The notes beneath the pieces were generated by a model, which was given only the letters and a program-made list of their open reading frames with translations, made no database searches and had not been told where the DNA came from. Positions 63,422 through 64,000 of a stretch of 64,000 nucleotides of DNA are shown here, one piece after another. How positions within the stretch are numbered: position 1 is the first letter of the stretch; each line of letters opens with the position of its first letter. The translations under genes were made by a program, and so were the position numbers. Source of the DNA: Pelosinus fermentans DSM 17108 (lineage in GTDB: Bacteria; Bacillota; Negativicutes; DSM-13327); assembly GCF_000271485.2 (NCBI RefSeq), contig NZ_AKVN02000001.1, positions 3,683,501 to 3,747,500 of the forward strand, read 5' to 3'.

Positions 63422-64000
63422 ATGAGCAATTCTACGATTGAAGAACATCAGAAATTTCTGAGTGAGCATTTTGGAATTTCAACGACTCCTGGGCAATTTA
63501 CGGTAGCTTTAGCTGGTAATCCTAACGTAGGAAAAAGCACTGTTTTTAATGCGCTAACCGGCTTACATCAGCACACAGGAAATTGGCCTGGAAAAACCGT
63601 TGATAATGCTCAAGGAAGTTTTACGTATCTCGATCGCTCTTTTTTAATGATCGACTTACCTGGCACTTATTCGATCTTAGCCCATACAGTAGAAGAGCAA
63701 GTTGCCAGAGACTTTATTTGTTTTGGCAAACCGGATGCAACACTAGTAGTATTAGATGCTACCTGCCTTGAACGCAATCTTAATTTGGCATTGCAAGTCA
63801 TGGAAATCACACCGAAGATTATTGTTTGCGTCAATCTGATTGATGAAGCAGAAAAGAAAAATATTAAGATCGATATCTCTGCTTTACAAAAAGATTTAGG
63901 TGTACCAGTTGTTGCCACTGCTGCCCGTAATGGAAAAGGTCTCGACACCCTGCGTCAAAAGTTATATGAAATGTCTACAGGGCTTTGCACCCCAGCTCCC
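63422..64000 (+). CDS. feoB: Ferrous iron transporter B (3' end outside window)
   Basis: First 193 codons: the GTPase domain with G1 GNPNVGKST (32-40), G3 DLPGTYS (from 78) and G4 NLID. The membrane channel part is beyond the window. Start ATG 63422 with AGGAGG 9 nt upstream; an ATG two codons earlier is too near the ribosome site. Imports Fe2+ through the inner membrane. Confidence 0.94.
   Translation, partial: MSNSTIEEHQKFLSEHFGISTTPGQFTVALAGNPNVGKSTVFNALTGLHQHTGNWPGKTVDNAQGSFTYLDRSFLMIDLPGTYSILAHTVEEQVARDFICFGKPDATLVVLDATCLERNLNLALQVMEITPKIIVCVNLIDEAEKKNIKIDISALQKDLGVPVVATAARNGKGLDTLRQKLYEMSTGLCTPAP

Overview
The window looks like the chromosome of an endospore-forming, outer-membrane-bearing Firmicute (Negativicutes, Sporomusaceae; Pelosinus or a close relative is my best guess). 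The evidence is low GC, strong AGGAGG ribosome binding sites and spore-coat-like genes (48.8-49.2 kb), combined with a TonB-dependent outer-membrane receptor and its own TonB/ExbB/ExbD. The genus is inferred; the diderm nature is read from the genes.

Layout. 0-9.6 kb is mixed: an iron-type alcohol dehydrogenase cut by the left edge, small secreted or repetitive proteins, asnB, a cupin, a DUF1624-type membrane protein, an orphan ZnuA and an M20 amidohydrolase. 9.7-34.8 kb is a dense cobalamin/metal-tetrapyrrole region read on the minus strand. One operon holds cbiL, an exported CbiK, a FecBCDE-type importer and an ABC-2 exporter. A second long operon holds a nitrogenase component-1-like protein, a TonB receptor, a TIM-barrel protein, a BtuFCD-type importer whose ATPase has an extra domain, ChlI- and ChlD-like chelatase subunits, ExbB, ExbD, TonB and perhaps an SDR. 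Then come cobO, a cytoplasmic CbiK and another binding protein. A BacA/YddA-like ABC transporter (34.9-36.6 kb) is read the other way.

36.6-48.66 kb behaves like an old insertion. It is bracketed by 121-bp direct repeats of the 3' end of the BacA-like gene and carries a phosphotriesterase-family gene, an aminotransferase, an unknown exported protein, a sugar ABC transporter, a family-3 glycosidase and an AraC regulator. 48.7-55.6 kb has two coat-like genes and the methylmalonyl-CoA mutase operon (small DnaA-N-like protein, mutA, mutB, meaB). 56.4-62.5 kb has a Dpp/Nik-type ABC transporter plus an acetyltransferase. 62.5-64 kb has a STAS protein and feoA-feoB (cut by the right edge) behind iron-regulator-like operators.

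The unifying feature is seven AdoCbl (cobalamin) riboswitches, all on the minus strand. Six have a promoter of the form TTGACA-N17-TAnnnT just upstream and an intrinsic terminator just downstream. The seventh lies in tandem behind another and has no recognisable promoter. They link cobalt chelation, corrinoid import, a candidate cobalt/peptide importer and, unexpectedly, the B12-dependent mutase itself. The best candidate for an undescribed system is the 17.4-29.8 kb operon, which joins a nitrogenase-like protein and AAA+ chelatase subunits to a complete outer-to-inner-membrane import route without either partner's usual companions (NifH-like reductase, CobN/ChlH).
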